20,000 nt of DNA from Neocallimastix lanati (nom. inval.) (Eukaryota; Neocallimastigomycota; Neocallimastigomycetes; Neocallimastigales; Neocallimastigaceae). Each line of letters starts with the position of its first letter. Positions within the stretch are counted from its first letter, which is position 1. The notes under the pieces are model-generated. The model made no database searches, was not told the origin of the DNA, and worked only from the letters and a program-made list of their open reading frames with translations. The translations under genes and the position numbers were made by a program. Shown here piece after piece: positions 1 to 7,689 of this stretch. Where the stretch lies: positions 302,501 through 322,500 of the forward strand of contig JACVTC010000148.1 of NCBI GenBank assembly GCA_016946835.1, written 5' to 3'.

Positions 1-1310
1 AAATGTACACAATATAAAACATTAAATCAATGTCCATCTTTCATTATTTTAAATAATGAGAATCAAATCTTAGAATATGATGACTCACATAATCATCTTG
101 AAAATAAATTTGGAGCAGCTAAATCAATTATAAAAAATAAAATTAAAGATGAAATTTCAAAAAGTTCAATTCCTTTTAATATAAATATAAAACGTACATA
201 TGATGAAATTTCTCAAGGTATGGGTCTTATATGTCCAGGATATAATTCAATTAAATTCCAAGTAACAAGAAGTAGAAGAAAACAACAACCTCCTTATATA
301 ACAACATTTGATGAAATTCCCAATGAATCAAAATATTATAAAACAAAAAGGGATGAAAATTTTATGATATTCAAAAATAATGATTTAATTGTTTTTCAAT
401 TTCAATTCCAAGCAGAATTATTTTCTAAAAATAAATATATTTTTGCGGATGGCACATTTTATATTGCACCTATATTTAGTTATCAAATATTCATAACTAG
501 AACCTATGTTACAGAATTAAATTGTTTTTACACTACTTCCTTTTCTATATTAAAAAATAAAAAGCAAACAACTTATGAAATATTATTGGAAGAAATAAAA
601 AAAAATTCTAGTAAATATAATAGTATTGAAATTACACCAAAAATATTTCATTGCGATTTTGAAAAAGCTGTATCTAATGCTGCACAAAAAGTTTTTATTA
701 ATGCAAATATTAAATACTGTATATGGCATTTTAAAAGAGCATTAGAAATTAAAAAAAAAAGAATTATGTGGTGATAAAGTAGAAAAAATAAAAGATTTAT
801 ATATTTATTATAATAATATCTCGAACTTTCCTTTCATTAATCCTGAATATATATATGATATATATAGTAAAATAAAAAGTGAGTGCCAAGAACATAATTA
901 TGTTCAATTTTTAGAATTTTTAGAATATTTTAAAAAAACTTATTTAATTAACTTTGAAACTGAAAATTGGAACTATTATGATAATATTGAGCATATTACA
1001 AATAATGTTTCAGAAACTTTTAATAAATACTTTAAAAAATTATTTACAAAAAAACCAACTTTTTTTCAATTACTATCAGAATTGCAAAAAGAAGAATCGA
1101 AATATTACATTAATTACGAAAGGAGAACTGCTGGAATTTTAAGAAATAAAAAACAAAAAAAATTAATAAGAACTGAGGAAATTAAAGCTTTGGTTAAATA
1201 TTACAAAAATATGGAAATTCTATTAAAATAAAAGGAAAAGTGTTAGAAATGATTTAATTGACTTAAGGTTGAAATGCTTAAATGATTTAAATATAAAAAT
1301 TATTGATTAA
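1..1310 (+). pseudogene. MULE-A transposase, FLYWCH finger + DDE domain, two frameshifts
   Basis: The reading frame is open from base 1 to 774 and lacks its N-terminus because of the window edge. It is closely similar to the intact transposase at 8641-10089 over its whole length. Visible parts are the end of a FLYWCH zinc finger (Cys codons 4-6 and 31-33, then HNH at 88-96), the first catalytic Asp in FADGTF (448-450), the second in FHCDFEK (655-657), the Mutator C-x2-H motif (718-729), and the third acidic residue, Glu in NNVSETF (1013-1015). The frame shifts at a run of ten A (751-760) from frame 1 to frame 2. It shifts again at an A-rich stretch near 1226-1231 to frame 3, where the last ~27 codons match the C-terminus of the intact copy (the RNDLID region) and end at TAA 1308-1310. 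All catalytic residues survive. The gene is probably dead unless slippage on A-runs occurs; only the two indels block it. Confidence 0.88.
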
Positions 1311-1360
1311 ATAATAAATTATTAAGAAATGACAGAAAATTGACCAAATGAATTCTGTCA

Positions 1361-2015
1361 TATATAATAATAATTTTTTAATAGTAAAAATTATTTTAAA
1401 AAGAGAATAAATGAATAAATACAATAATTATTAAAGTATTTTTAATCTTTATTAGATTAGGTTAGCTTAAGAACATTAAAATATATTTTTATGATAAAAT
1501 ATTATTATTTTAAAAATATATTTATATAATTAAAATATTATTATAATATTATTTTTTACAAATATTAAAATATATCTTTATAATTAAATATATTTTTATA
1601 ATTAAATATTTTAAATAATTATTTTATTACTATTTTACAAAATATTAAAATATATCTTTATAATAAAATATTATAAATTATTATTTTATTACTATTTTAC
1701 GAAATATTAAAATATATAATAATAATTTTTTTAATAGTAAAAATTATTTTAAAAAGAGAATAAATGAATAAATACAATATTTATTAAAGTATTTTTAATC
1801 TTTATTAGATTAGGTTAGCTTAAGAACATTAAAATATATTTTTATGATAAAATATTATTATTTTAAAAATATATTTATATAATTAAAATATTGTTATAAT
1901 ATTATTTTTTACAAAATATTAAAATATATATTTATAATTAAATATATTTTTATAATTAAATATTTTAAATAATTATTTTATTACTATTTTACAAAATATT
2001 AAAATATATCTTTAT
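1361..2015. repeat. AT-rich ~352-bp tandem units (units 1 and part of 2) in the MULE-A right arm
   Basis: A block beginning TATATAATAATAATTTTTT at 1361 recurs at 1713 and again at 7204, beyond the copia insertion. Unit 1 is 352 bp. Unit 2 is split by the copia element (1713-2015 plus 7135-7203). Unit 3 begins at 7204 and degenerates near 7480. Each unit carries the landmark GGTTAGCTTAAGAACATT. A related sequence, GGGTTAGCTTAAAAATATT, lies 3' of the MULE-B transposase at about 10198, so the unit derives from the element's own 3' arm rather than from host DNA. No reading frame of note occurs here. The stretch between the transposase end and 1361 holds only a short inverted repeat, GACAGAA (1331-1337) with TTCTGTC (1353-1359). 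Confidence 0.85.
2011..2015. repeat. Target-site duplication of the copia element, left copy (TTTAT)
   Basis: TTTAT directly precedes the left LTR and is repeated at 7130-7134 directly after the right LTR. Five bases is the usual duplication length for Ty1/copia integrases. Deleting 2016-7134 leaves sequence that continues the tandem unit exactly as in unit 1 (near 1570-1620), which confirms the boundary. Confidence 0.9.
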
Positions 2016-2258
2016 TTTTAAAACACAGAAGTAAGAAAAATTATTTAAGTAATAATTACATATAATCTTTTAATATGATTAGTTATATTTATTTTTATTT
2101 TTATTTTTTTATTTTTAGGTATTTTATTAAGACAAATGTTCATTTATTTATATTTTCAGTTGTAGTATTATTTAACAATATAAATATAATTGGTTAAATA
2201 TTTATGAATAAATTTCTTTTAATAAATTTTCATAGATATAAAAAATATCTTTCTGACA
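2016..2258 (-). repeat. copia 3' LTR (243 bp)
   Basis: It is a direct repeat of 6886-7129, differing by three substitutions and one single-base indel. In the element's sense it starts TGTCAGAAAG, with the usual TG, but ends TTTTAAAA instead of the usual CA. The boundary is fixed by the duplication TTTAT outside and by the polypurine tract inside. Confidence 0.95.
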
Positions 2259-2267
2259 TTCCCCCTC
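2259..2267 (-). other. Polypurine tract (plus-strand DNA primer site)
   Basis: On the minus strand the sequence reads GAGGGGGAA immediately before the TGTCAG start of the 3' LTR. A G-rich purine run abutting the 3' LTR is the standard RNase H-resistant primer for second-strand synthesis. It stands out strongly against the AT-rich background. Confidence 0.85.
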
Positions 2268-2289
2268 AAATTTAACTGGGGTTATAAGT

Positions 2290-2696
2290 TCAATTTGATA
2301 TAATGATATCATTACAATCGTAGAGAATGGACTGTCTGAAATTATCCATGAGAGTGTTATTTAAATATTTTGTGAATCCATACGCTAAATTTTTTTCAGG
2401 TTTGACATAATTCAGTTTAATTTTATTTTCTTTAATTAATTCTCTTACATAATGAAATCTTATATCGATGTGTTTTGTTTTTGGATTTATAGATTGATTT
2501 TTGCTATTGTATATTGTCGCTTTATTATCTACATTGATATTGATGAAGTTTATTTTGAAGTCAAGTTCTTTTAATATATTCAAGTACCAAATACAATGTT
2601 TAGAGCATTCACTGAGACTATAATATTCTGATTCGGCAGTGGAGGTTGAAACGCAGTGTTGAAGCTTAGAACACCAACAAGTTGGTGTTCCCTTCC
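2290..2696 (-). pseudogene. copia pol fragment: RNase H domain
   Basis: This is the C-terminal part of Pol, removing RNA from RNA-DNA hybrids during reverse transcription. In this frame the minus strand shows the copia RNase H signatures: a GTPTCWCSK block, STAESEYYSLSE with the catalytic Glu, NVDNKAT with an Asp, and KHIDIRFHYVRE near the end, also with a catalytic Asp. The first RNase H Asp (DADYAGD) lies upstream in the RT frame. The two frames are separated by a frameshift in the G/A run at 2690-2700 (plus-strand CCCTTCCCCCC). The segment ends at a stop at 2290-2292, just inside the polypurine tract, as expected for the end of pol. The apparent start at 2583 is TTG inside the domain and not a true start. 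Confidence 0.9.
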
Positions 2697-3944
2697 CCCC
2701 ATAGTTATAATGAATCCGGTAGTAGATCTTCTTGTTTCTTCATCTCCAGCATAGTCAGCATCTACATAGGCTATTATTTCTTTTTTCCTTGTGAACCTTA
2801 ATCCAAAATTTATTGTACCTTTTAAATATTTTAATATTTTCATTACGTTATTCCAGTCTTCCATTGTAGGTTCCTTTGCCTTTCTAGCAGCTTTACTTAC
2901 AGCGAAGAGGATGTCAGGCCTAGTACATATTGCCAAATATAGTAAGCTGCCTATAGCTCCTCTGTATTCTGTTTCATTTACCATTTGTTTTCTTAACGTT
3001 TCATTTTCAATTGGTTTTAGATTTCTTGATGGCGCTAACTTTAATATATTATATTTTTCTAATAAATCTTTTAAGTATCTCTTTTGACTTAAAAAATATC
3101 CATCTTTATATTTAATAAATTTTATACCTATCACGAAATCAACATTTCCTATATCCTTTATATTGAATCTATTTTTTATTTTATTTTTTGTAATTTGTAT
3201 TTCTTTATTTTTACCTGCTATTAGAATATCATCTACATATACCCCAAGTATACATGTAATGTTATTTTGATTATTCCTTTTGATATATAGGCATGGTTCG
3301 CTTGTTAATCTTTCAAATCCTATTTTTAAAATAAAACTGTTCAATTGAAGATTCCATTCTCTTCCACTTTGTTTTAGACCATAGATTGCCTTTTTGAGTT
3401 TCCAAAAATATCTTTTGTAATCTTGATGTCCTTCAGGGGGTTTCATGAATACTTCTTCTGTTAGGTTTGCATTTAAATATGCAGCGTTAATGTCAATTTG
3501 TTCTATATTAAAATTGTTTTGTACTGCAAATGCTGTAAGAATTCTTAAGGAATCATGCTTTAAAGTAGGAGAGAAGGTTTCTTTAAAATCTATACCATAT
3601 TGTTGAGTTAATCCTCTAGCTACTAGTCTTGCCTTTCGTTGGATTATATTACCAGATGAGTCCCTTTTATATTTAAATATCTATTTTGAAGATATAAGGT
3701 TTGCATTTTTGGGTAATGTTCTAATTGATTTGTATACATTCAGTCTCTTCATGTTGTTTAGTTCATTTTCAACAACCTTTAACCATTCTGTTTTATCACT
3801 AAGGTTTGATATATCCTTATAACTGTTTGGTTCAATAAGTTTGTTTCCAAATTTTTGTTTCTTGATTGGATTAATGATTTCTTTCTCATATTTTTCATAT
3901 TTTCGTTTTTTACATCTTTGGTTTGACTTTTGCTTATATATAAA
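2697..3944 (-). pseudogene. copia pol fragment: reverse transcriptase (RVT_2)
   Basis: Copia-type reverse transcriptase, which copies element RNA to DNA in the virus-like particle. The frame contains in order an EPNSYKD..EWLKVVENEL segment (from about 3840), RKARLVARGLTQQ, ETFSPTLKHDSLR, LNANLTEE, FMKPPEGH (3446), AIYGLKQSGREW, the catalytic YVDD box (3228-3239), SQKRYLKDLL, GSLLYLAICTRPDI, and DADYAGDEETRRSTTGF at the start of RNase H. Met at 3446 is internal, not a start. An in-frame TAG at 3681-3683 replaces what is normally Trp in the KW.FK motif. Upstream, the frame differs from the integrase/poly-Asn frame, so a frameshift lies between about 3840 and 3944. The catalytic residues are intact but no continuous Pol can be made without bypassing these lesions. 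Confidence 0.93.
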
Positions 3945-4174
3945 TTAAACATTAAAGTGTTATTTAGTGAATTTTTTATGGTTAAGTCGTCACTATTTTT
4001 ATGATCGTTATTATTATTGTCAAAGTTGCTTTTAGTGGTATTGTCACTATTATTATTGTCATTGTTTTTTAATCTATTGTTATCGTGATTATTGCTTGAA
4101 CTGTTACAATTATTTTTATTGGGATTTTCGTTGTTTATATTTTTGTTATTATTATCATTATTATTGTTATATTC

Positions 4175-4249
<75 letters not shown>

Positions 4250-4688
4250 GTTGTTGTTGTTGTTGTTGTTATTATTGTCGTTGTCATTATTATTATTATT
4301 ATTATTTTTCTTTTTTGTCTTGTTTGGTCTTTTTATTTGATTGTCTTGTATATCTTTATAATATTTTAATGTAGTTGAATTTTGTGAATGATACTTATTG
4401 TTATTTAAAGGTAGATGGTTGTTATAATAGGAATTATAACTGTCATTAAGAAAATATGAATTATTCCCCCTGATTTCGTGAGAGGGGATAAAATAATTAA
4501 AATCATGGGAACATTTATTTAAGAAAAAATTACAAGGTGTGTGTTCAAAGAATTCGACAGTTCTAGAGAAAACTATTTTATTGTTGGAGATATCAAGAAT
4601 TTTATAGGCAGATGGATTATCGGAATATCCTAGAAAAATTCCTGGTAAAGAATTATTTTCAAATTTATTACGTAAGGTCTTGGGAACG
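3945..4688 (-). pseudogene. copia pol fragment: integrase C-terminal SH3-like segment and poly-Asn linker
   Basis: The segment starts abruptly with VPKTLRNKF followed by GIFLGYSDNPSAYKIL and NKIVFSRTVEFFE. This is the segment just after the integrase catalytic core in copia Pol (SH3-like domain). After it comes a long Asn/Lys/Ser-rich linker with an uninterrupted poly-Asn tract encoded by AAT/AAC repeats. The pre-integrase HHCC finger and the DDE integrase core that should precede it are absent: the sequence passes directly from protease through a T-run (plus-strand A10 at 4689-4698) into this segment. That implies a deletion of roughly a kilobase of a normal pol. This frame stays open to a TAA at 3779-3781, overlapping the RT frame, so a frameshift joins the two. 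Confidence 0.88.
4175..4306. repeat. Trinucleotide array (ATT/GTT)n coding poly-Asn in pol
   Basis: Plus-strand ATT repeats (about 4175-4250) pass into GTT repeats (4250-4270) and back to ATT. Read on the minus strand in the pol frame this is AAT/AAC, coding only Asn. Codon switching between AAT and AAC while keeping Asn suggests expansion within a coding frame. Leu- or Tyr-rich plus-strand frames across it are artefacts. Confidence 0.9.
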
Positions 4689-5072
4689 AAAAAAAAAACT
4701 TTGCAAATTGTTAAATAGTATTTTATAATTTTGTTGGATTAGTTTACAAACAGACAATAAGTTTTTATCTACTCTTTTGGAGTAATATACATCATTTATA
4801 GTAATTTTAAAGTCATTGATAAAACCATCATATGTCCCAATGTAGTTGACTATGAATGATTCGTTGTTTGCTAGGTAAATTCTTTCATGGCAAGATCTTA
4901 TATTGGTTAATAAATTTTAATTGTTTGTGATATTTACTGAAGCTCCTGAATCGATTATCCAACAGGTAAAATAATTAATTGACGAATGATTGCCATTTTT
5001 ATTACTTTGAAAATTGATATAATTTATTTCATTCTCACGTTCAGTGTTGTAGTCGTTGGAGAATGCATCAGC
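4689..5072 (-). pseudogene. copia pol fragment: aspartic protease
   Basis: The frame continues directly from gag after its TAA. It contains CWIIDSGASVNIT, the copia aspartic protease active site (D-S-G-A-S at 4938-4952), then downstream FKITINDVYYSKRVDKNLLSV, the typical protease C-terminal block leading to the gag-pre-integrase region. It cleaves Gag-Pol in active elements. A TAA at 4917-4919 interrupts it 11 codons after the active-site Asp, and the frame runs out at the T-run (4689-4698) where integrase is missing. It shares the gag frame, so the parental element probably made one Gag-Pol polyprotein or read through the gag stop. Confidence 0.9.
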
Positions 5073-6059
5073 TTATCTTGTATTATAATTATCTCTTTTT
5101 TGTGTTAGGTTTAAATAATTTCTATTCCCCTTTTTATAATTATTTTTTAATTTTTTTGAATTGTCCTTATTGTAGTTATTAAATCCCTTTCGTTTATTAA
5201 ATTTGGTTTTTTTTCTTAATTGGCATTCGTAAAAATAGTGGCCAATTTTATTGCAGTAGTTACATCTTCCATTTTTCCTTTTTTCTTTAGAATGTTTGTT
5301 GCTTTTCTTTTGTTTGGATCTTTGGTTTTTATTTATATTGAAAATAATATTTTTATTTGTAGAGATGTTACTGCTTGTTTCCTTTAGATTTGAAAGATTT
5401 ATTTCAGGAATGACTTTTTTTACGTAGTTGCAGCATTTTTCCCAGTTGTCAAATTGAAACACATTTATCCATCGCAGGTCTGATGGAAGGCATCTATTCA
5501 GGATTCCTAATTTCAAATTAACACTTAATTCATTATCGATGTCTTCTAAGTCGTTTATGAGATTTTGTAATGTTGCAATAAAAATATTGATGTCTTCTTC
5601 TATATTAAACTTCAATGTTTTTATTTCATTCTCTATTTCTAATTTTCTTTTTCCTGGGCCTTTTGTGAAAGATCCTCGTAGAATTTCCCAGATGTCATAA
5701 GCTATTTTTTCGTTTCCTTCGATTAGTTTTAGAGTTTTGTCATCCAGTCCGTTTATTATCATCCATTTAGTGGTAGTGTCGTTTTCTATGTCTTCAATAC
5801 TAGTTCCCTTTTCATATACAAATAAATCATCAAATTGGTCCTGTATGTATTCTGATAAGTTATCTTTAACATTTTTCTTTCTTAGTTTTTTTATTGTTGG
5901 CTTTAATACATATTTTGTAAGCTTGTTGATTGATAATAAATAAAGTATCTTTCTTGACCATCCTCTGTAATTTTCAGAATAATTGAATGTGATTTGGTTT
6001 TTTCTAGAGTTGTTTTCTTCAGCATCAATAGTGTTAGTTGCAGCTTGTCTTCTTCTCAT
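5073..6059 (-). CDS. gag: copia Gag (nucleocapsid) polyprotein, 328 aa
   Basis: Structural protein that packages element RNA in cytoplasmic virus-like particles. Residues ~25-220 resemble the UBN2/copia-type gag domain, with an early YRGWSRKILYLL segment and AYDIWEIL near 120-127. A CCHC zinc knuckle occurs at C266-x2-C269-x4-H274-x4-C279 (CNYCNKIGHYFYEC), flanked by Lys/Arg-rich tails expected to bind RNA. The ATG at 6059 is the first Met and follows the leader. It ends at TAA 5073-5075 with the protease frame continuing after it. The stop could be natural (readthrough) or a later mutation of a single-ORF gag-pol. This is the only undamaged reading frame of the element, so this copy could still supply Gag. 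Confidence 0.93.
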   Translation of the reverse strand: MRRRQAATNTIDAEENNSRKNQITFNYSENYRGWSRKILYLLSINKLTKYVLKPTIKKLRKKNVKDNLSEYIQDQFDDLFVYEKGTSIEDIENDTTTKWMIINGLDDKTLKLIEGNEKIAYDIWEILRGSFTKGPGKRKLEIENEIKTLKFNIEEDINIFIATLQNLINDLEDIDNELSVNLKLGILNRCLPSDLRWINVFQFDNWEKCCNYVKKVIPEINLSNLKETSSNISTNKNIIFNINKNQRSKQKKSNKHSKEKRKNGRCNYCNKIGHYFYECQLRKKTKFNKRKGFNNYNKDNSKKLKNNYKKGNRNYLNLTQKRDNYNTR

Positions 6060-6382
6060 TGTAAGTGTTTACTTATTTTAATTAATAATGTTTTCTATAT
6101 AATTGGCTTATTTTAGTATTTATATATTATAATATTATTATAATATTGGTTTATTATATAAATATAGTTTTATTTATAATATACATATGGTTTTATTTAT
6201 TGTTTATATATGTTTATTTAATTATTATAACTCGATATGGTGTTTAGTTATTATTATATTATTATTTACAAGTAAAAATTAACTTTGGTGTTATTGGACA
6301 ATATTTTTAGTAATAAATTTAATTAATATTTCATTGAATTATTGTTATTTATATGAATATTAGTTGACTTTTACACAGTTCA

Positions 6383-6692
6383 TTTTCAACTTGATTTAAT
6401 ATATCAGTTGACTACTATATTATTTGTTTTCAACTTGATATAATATATCAGTTGACTATTGTATTATTTGTTTTCAACTTGATATACCAGTTGACTATTA
6501 TATTATTTGTTTTCAACTTGATTTAATATATCAGTTGACTATTGTATTATTTGTTTTCAACTTGATATAATATATCAGTTGACTATTATATTATTTGTTT
6601 TCAACTTGATTTAATATATCAATTGACTATTGTATTATATAATATATCAGTTGACTATTATATTATTTGTTTTCAACTTGATATAATATATC
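6383..6692. repeat. 44-bp tandem array in the copia leader, about 8 units
   Basis: Eight recognisable units, each beginning TTTTCAACTTGAT and containing ATCAGTTGACTA. Full units are 44 bp; unit 3 is shortened internally, unit 7 lacks its start and unit 8 its end. From unit 4 onward two variants alternate (GATTTAA with TATTGTA, GATATAA with TATTATA), making an 88-bp higher-order period. Each unit holds an imperfect inverted repeat (CAACTTGATATA against ATATATCAGTTG) able to form a hairpin in RNA. Confidence 0.92.
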
Positions 6693-6856
6693 TGAATTCT
6701 AATCGATATTCTTATAGGTTTTATTTATTAAGGAGGTAAGGTTTTTGTTTGTAGTATTAATTAAATTTAAATGTAATTGTATATTTAATTAGTATTTTCT
6801 ATTTAAGAGTTTATTAATGTATAGATTAGCTATATATAATACTTAGCTTTTTTATT

Positions 6857-6885
6857 GCTCAATTTGAGAGTTGAGACTCTTAATC
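6857..6885 (-). other. Primer-binding site matching the internal half of tRNA-Lys(CUU)
   Basis: No TGG, the complement of a tRNA 3' CCA end, adjoins the 5' LTR. Instead the plus strand here reads GCTCA, then AGAG, then TGAGACTCTTAATC ending exactly at the LTR. This matches the D-arm and anticodon arm of eukaryotic tRNA-Lys(CUU): anticodon stem TGAGA, loop CTCTTAA, first two bases of the 3' stem TC. The minus-strand (element RNA) sequence is therefore complementary to a tRNA-Lys 5' half ending near nucleotide 40. Use of half-tRNA primers is established for Drosophila copia and Ty5 (initiator tRNA-Met); the Lys assignment here is inferred from remembered consensus tRNA sequence. Confidence 0.75.
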
Positions 6886-7129
6886 TTTTAAAACACAGAA
6901 GTAAGAAAAATTATTTAAGTAATAATTGAATATAATCTTTTAATATGATTAGTTATATTTATTTTTATTTTTATTTTTTTATTTTTCGGTATTTTATTTA
7001 AGACAAATGTTCATTTATTTATATTTTCAGTTGTAGTATTATTTAACAATATAAATATAATTGGTTAAATATTTATGAATAAATTTCTTTTAATAAATTT
7101 TCATAGATATAAAAAATATCTTTCTGACA
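6886..7129 (-). repeat. copia 5' LTR (244 bp)
   Basis: Direct repeat of 2016-2258. In the element's sense this LTR would hold the promoter and transcription start. AT-richness prevents picking out a TATA box. It is one base longer than the 3' LTR (an extra T in TTTATTTAAG). The element-sense start TGTCAG at 7129 abuts the TTTAT duplication. Confidence 0.95.
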
Positions 7130-7134
7130 TTTAT
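7130..7134. repeat. Target-site duplication of the copia element, right copy (TTTAT)
   Basis: Identical to 2011-2015. The following AATTAAATATATTTTTATAA continues the interrupted MULE-A tandem unit. Confidence 0.9.
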
Positions 7135-7583
7135 AATTAAATATATTTTTATAATTAAATATTTTAAATAATTATTTTATTACTATTTTACGAAATATTA
7201 AAATATATAATAATAATTTTTTTAATAGTAAAAATTATTTTAAAAAGAGAATAAATGAATAAATACAATAATTATTAAAGTATTTTTAATCTTTAGTAGA
7301 TTAGGTTAGCTTAAGAACATTAAAATATATTTTTATGATAAAATTTTATTATTTTAAAAATATATTTTTATATTTAAAGTATTGTTATAATATTATTTTT
7401 TTACAAAATATTAAAATATATCTTTATAATTAAATATTATTAATAATTATTTTATTTTAAAAAATATCTATAATTAATTATAAAATATAATAAAAACAAA
7501 TTTAAAAAAATTATTTTGAATTTTTATTTATTTAAAAAAATTATTATGAATTTTTATTTATTTATTCATTTACTTATAATAAT
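7135..7583. repeat. Rest of MULE-A tandem unit 2, unit 3 and AT-rich tail
   Basis: 7135-7203 completes the interrupted unit 2. Unit 3 starts at 7204 with the landmark GGTTAGCTTAAGAACATT near 7305 and fades by about 7480. The rest up to the terminus is AT-rich, with a short duplicated ATGAATTTTTATTTATTTA. No coding potential is seen. Confidence 0.8.
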
Positions 7584-7689
7584 AAGCCATTTGTCGAAAT
7601 GCAACTTGGGGAAATGCAACATTTTAATAATACGCCACTTGACGAAATGCAATCTGGCGAAATGCAATCTGGGGAAATGCAACTCTCCC
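7584..7689 (-). repeat. MULE-A right terminus with subterminal repeats
   Basis: A GC-richer end that reads inward on the minus strand as GGGAGAGTTGCATTTC. It contains three copies of a 15-bp unit GAAATGCAATCTGG[C/G] (7644-7658, 7659-7673, partial 7674-7683), an earlier GAAATGCAAC pair (7605-7620 region), and two GCCA motifs each followed by CGAAATGC (7587 and 7635). Such subterminal repeats are typical transposase-binding regions in Mutator-like elements; that role is inferred. Reading frames here rich in KCNL or CIS are products of the repeat. Confidence 0.7.

Larger units (their letters stand above)
6060..6885 (-). other. copia 5' untranslated leader
   Basis: These 826 bp between the primer site and the gag ATG contain no credible reading frame. 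The central part is the 44-bp tandem array (6383-6692); the rest is AT-rich unique sequence. The leader is long for a 5-kb copia element. Packaging and dimerisation signals would be expected here, but none can be identified by eye. Confidence 0.7.
2016..7129 (-). mobile_element. Ty1/copia LTR retrotransposon nested in MULE-A, 5.1 kb
   Basis: This is a complete-ended but defective LTR retrotransposon on the minus strand. Order in its own sense: 5' LTR (7129-6886), internal-tRNA-type primer site (6885-6857), leader with a 44-bp tandem array, gag (6059-5073), protease, a linker where the integrase core should be, integrase C-terminal SH3-like segment and poly-Asn region, reverse transcriptase, RNase H (to 2290), polypurine tract (2267-2259), 3' LTR (2258-2016). 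The order protease-integrase-RT-RNase H is diagnostic of copia rather than gypsy elements. It is flanked by TTTAT duplications. Pol carries at least two in-frame stops, two frameshifts besides the one at the deletion point, and loss of the integrase core, so this copy is non-autonomous. Confidence 0.95.
1..7689 (+). mobile_element. MULE-A: Mutator-like DNA transposon, 5'-truncated by the window edge
   Basis: This is the right-hand part of a Mutator-like element. It contains a FLYWCH/MULE-type transposase remnant (1-1310), a downstream arm of AT-rich tandem units, and a right end at 7689. On the minus strand that end begins GGGAGAG, the same seven bases that begin the left terminus of MULE-B at 7876. 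Subterminal motifs of the form GCCA..CGAAATGC (7584-7683) correspond to the GCCAC..CGAAA motifs at the right end of MULE-B. The arm is interrupted by the copia element at 2016-7129. Without that insertion and its duplicated TTTAT, the distance from the end of the transposase to the terminus is about 1.26 kb. The left terminus lies outside the window, so the target duplication cannot be checked; the candidate right copy would begin at 7690. Confidence 0.75.

Noticed and set aside
2580-2690. C-terminal tail of the RT frame after the RNase H start (GREHQLVGVLSF onward)
   Set aside because: This is out-of-frame translation after the indel at 2690-2700; the true RNase H sequence is in the neighbouring frame.
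2791-3087. Plus-strand 98-aa frame
   Set aside because: Lies antisense to the reverse transcriptase, which has clear family motifs.
4092-4374. Plus-strand poly-Leu and poly-Tyr/Cys frames
   Set aside because: Antisense of the poly-Asn part of copia pol; the minus-strand frame is the one with homologous sequence on both sides.
5737-5943. Plus-strand 68-aa frame
   Set aside because: Antisense shadow of the intact gag gene.
6383-6692. CRISPR-like repeated array
   Set aside because: Units are directly adjacent with no unique spacers, sit inside a retrotransposon leader, and the host is eukaryotic.
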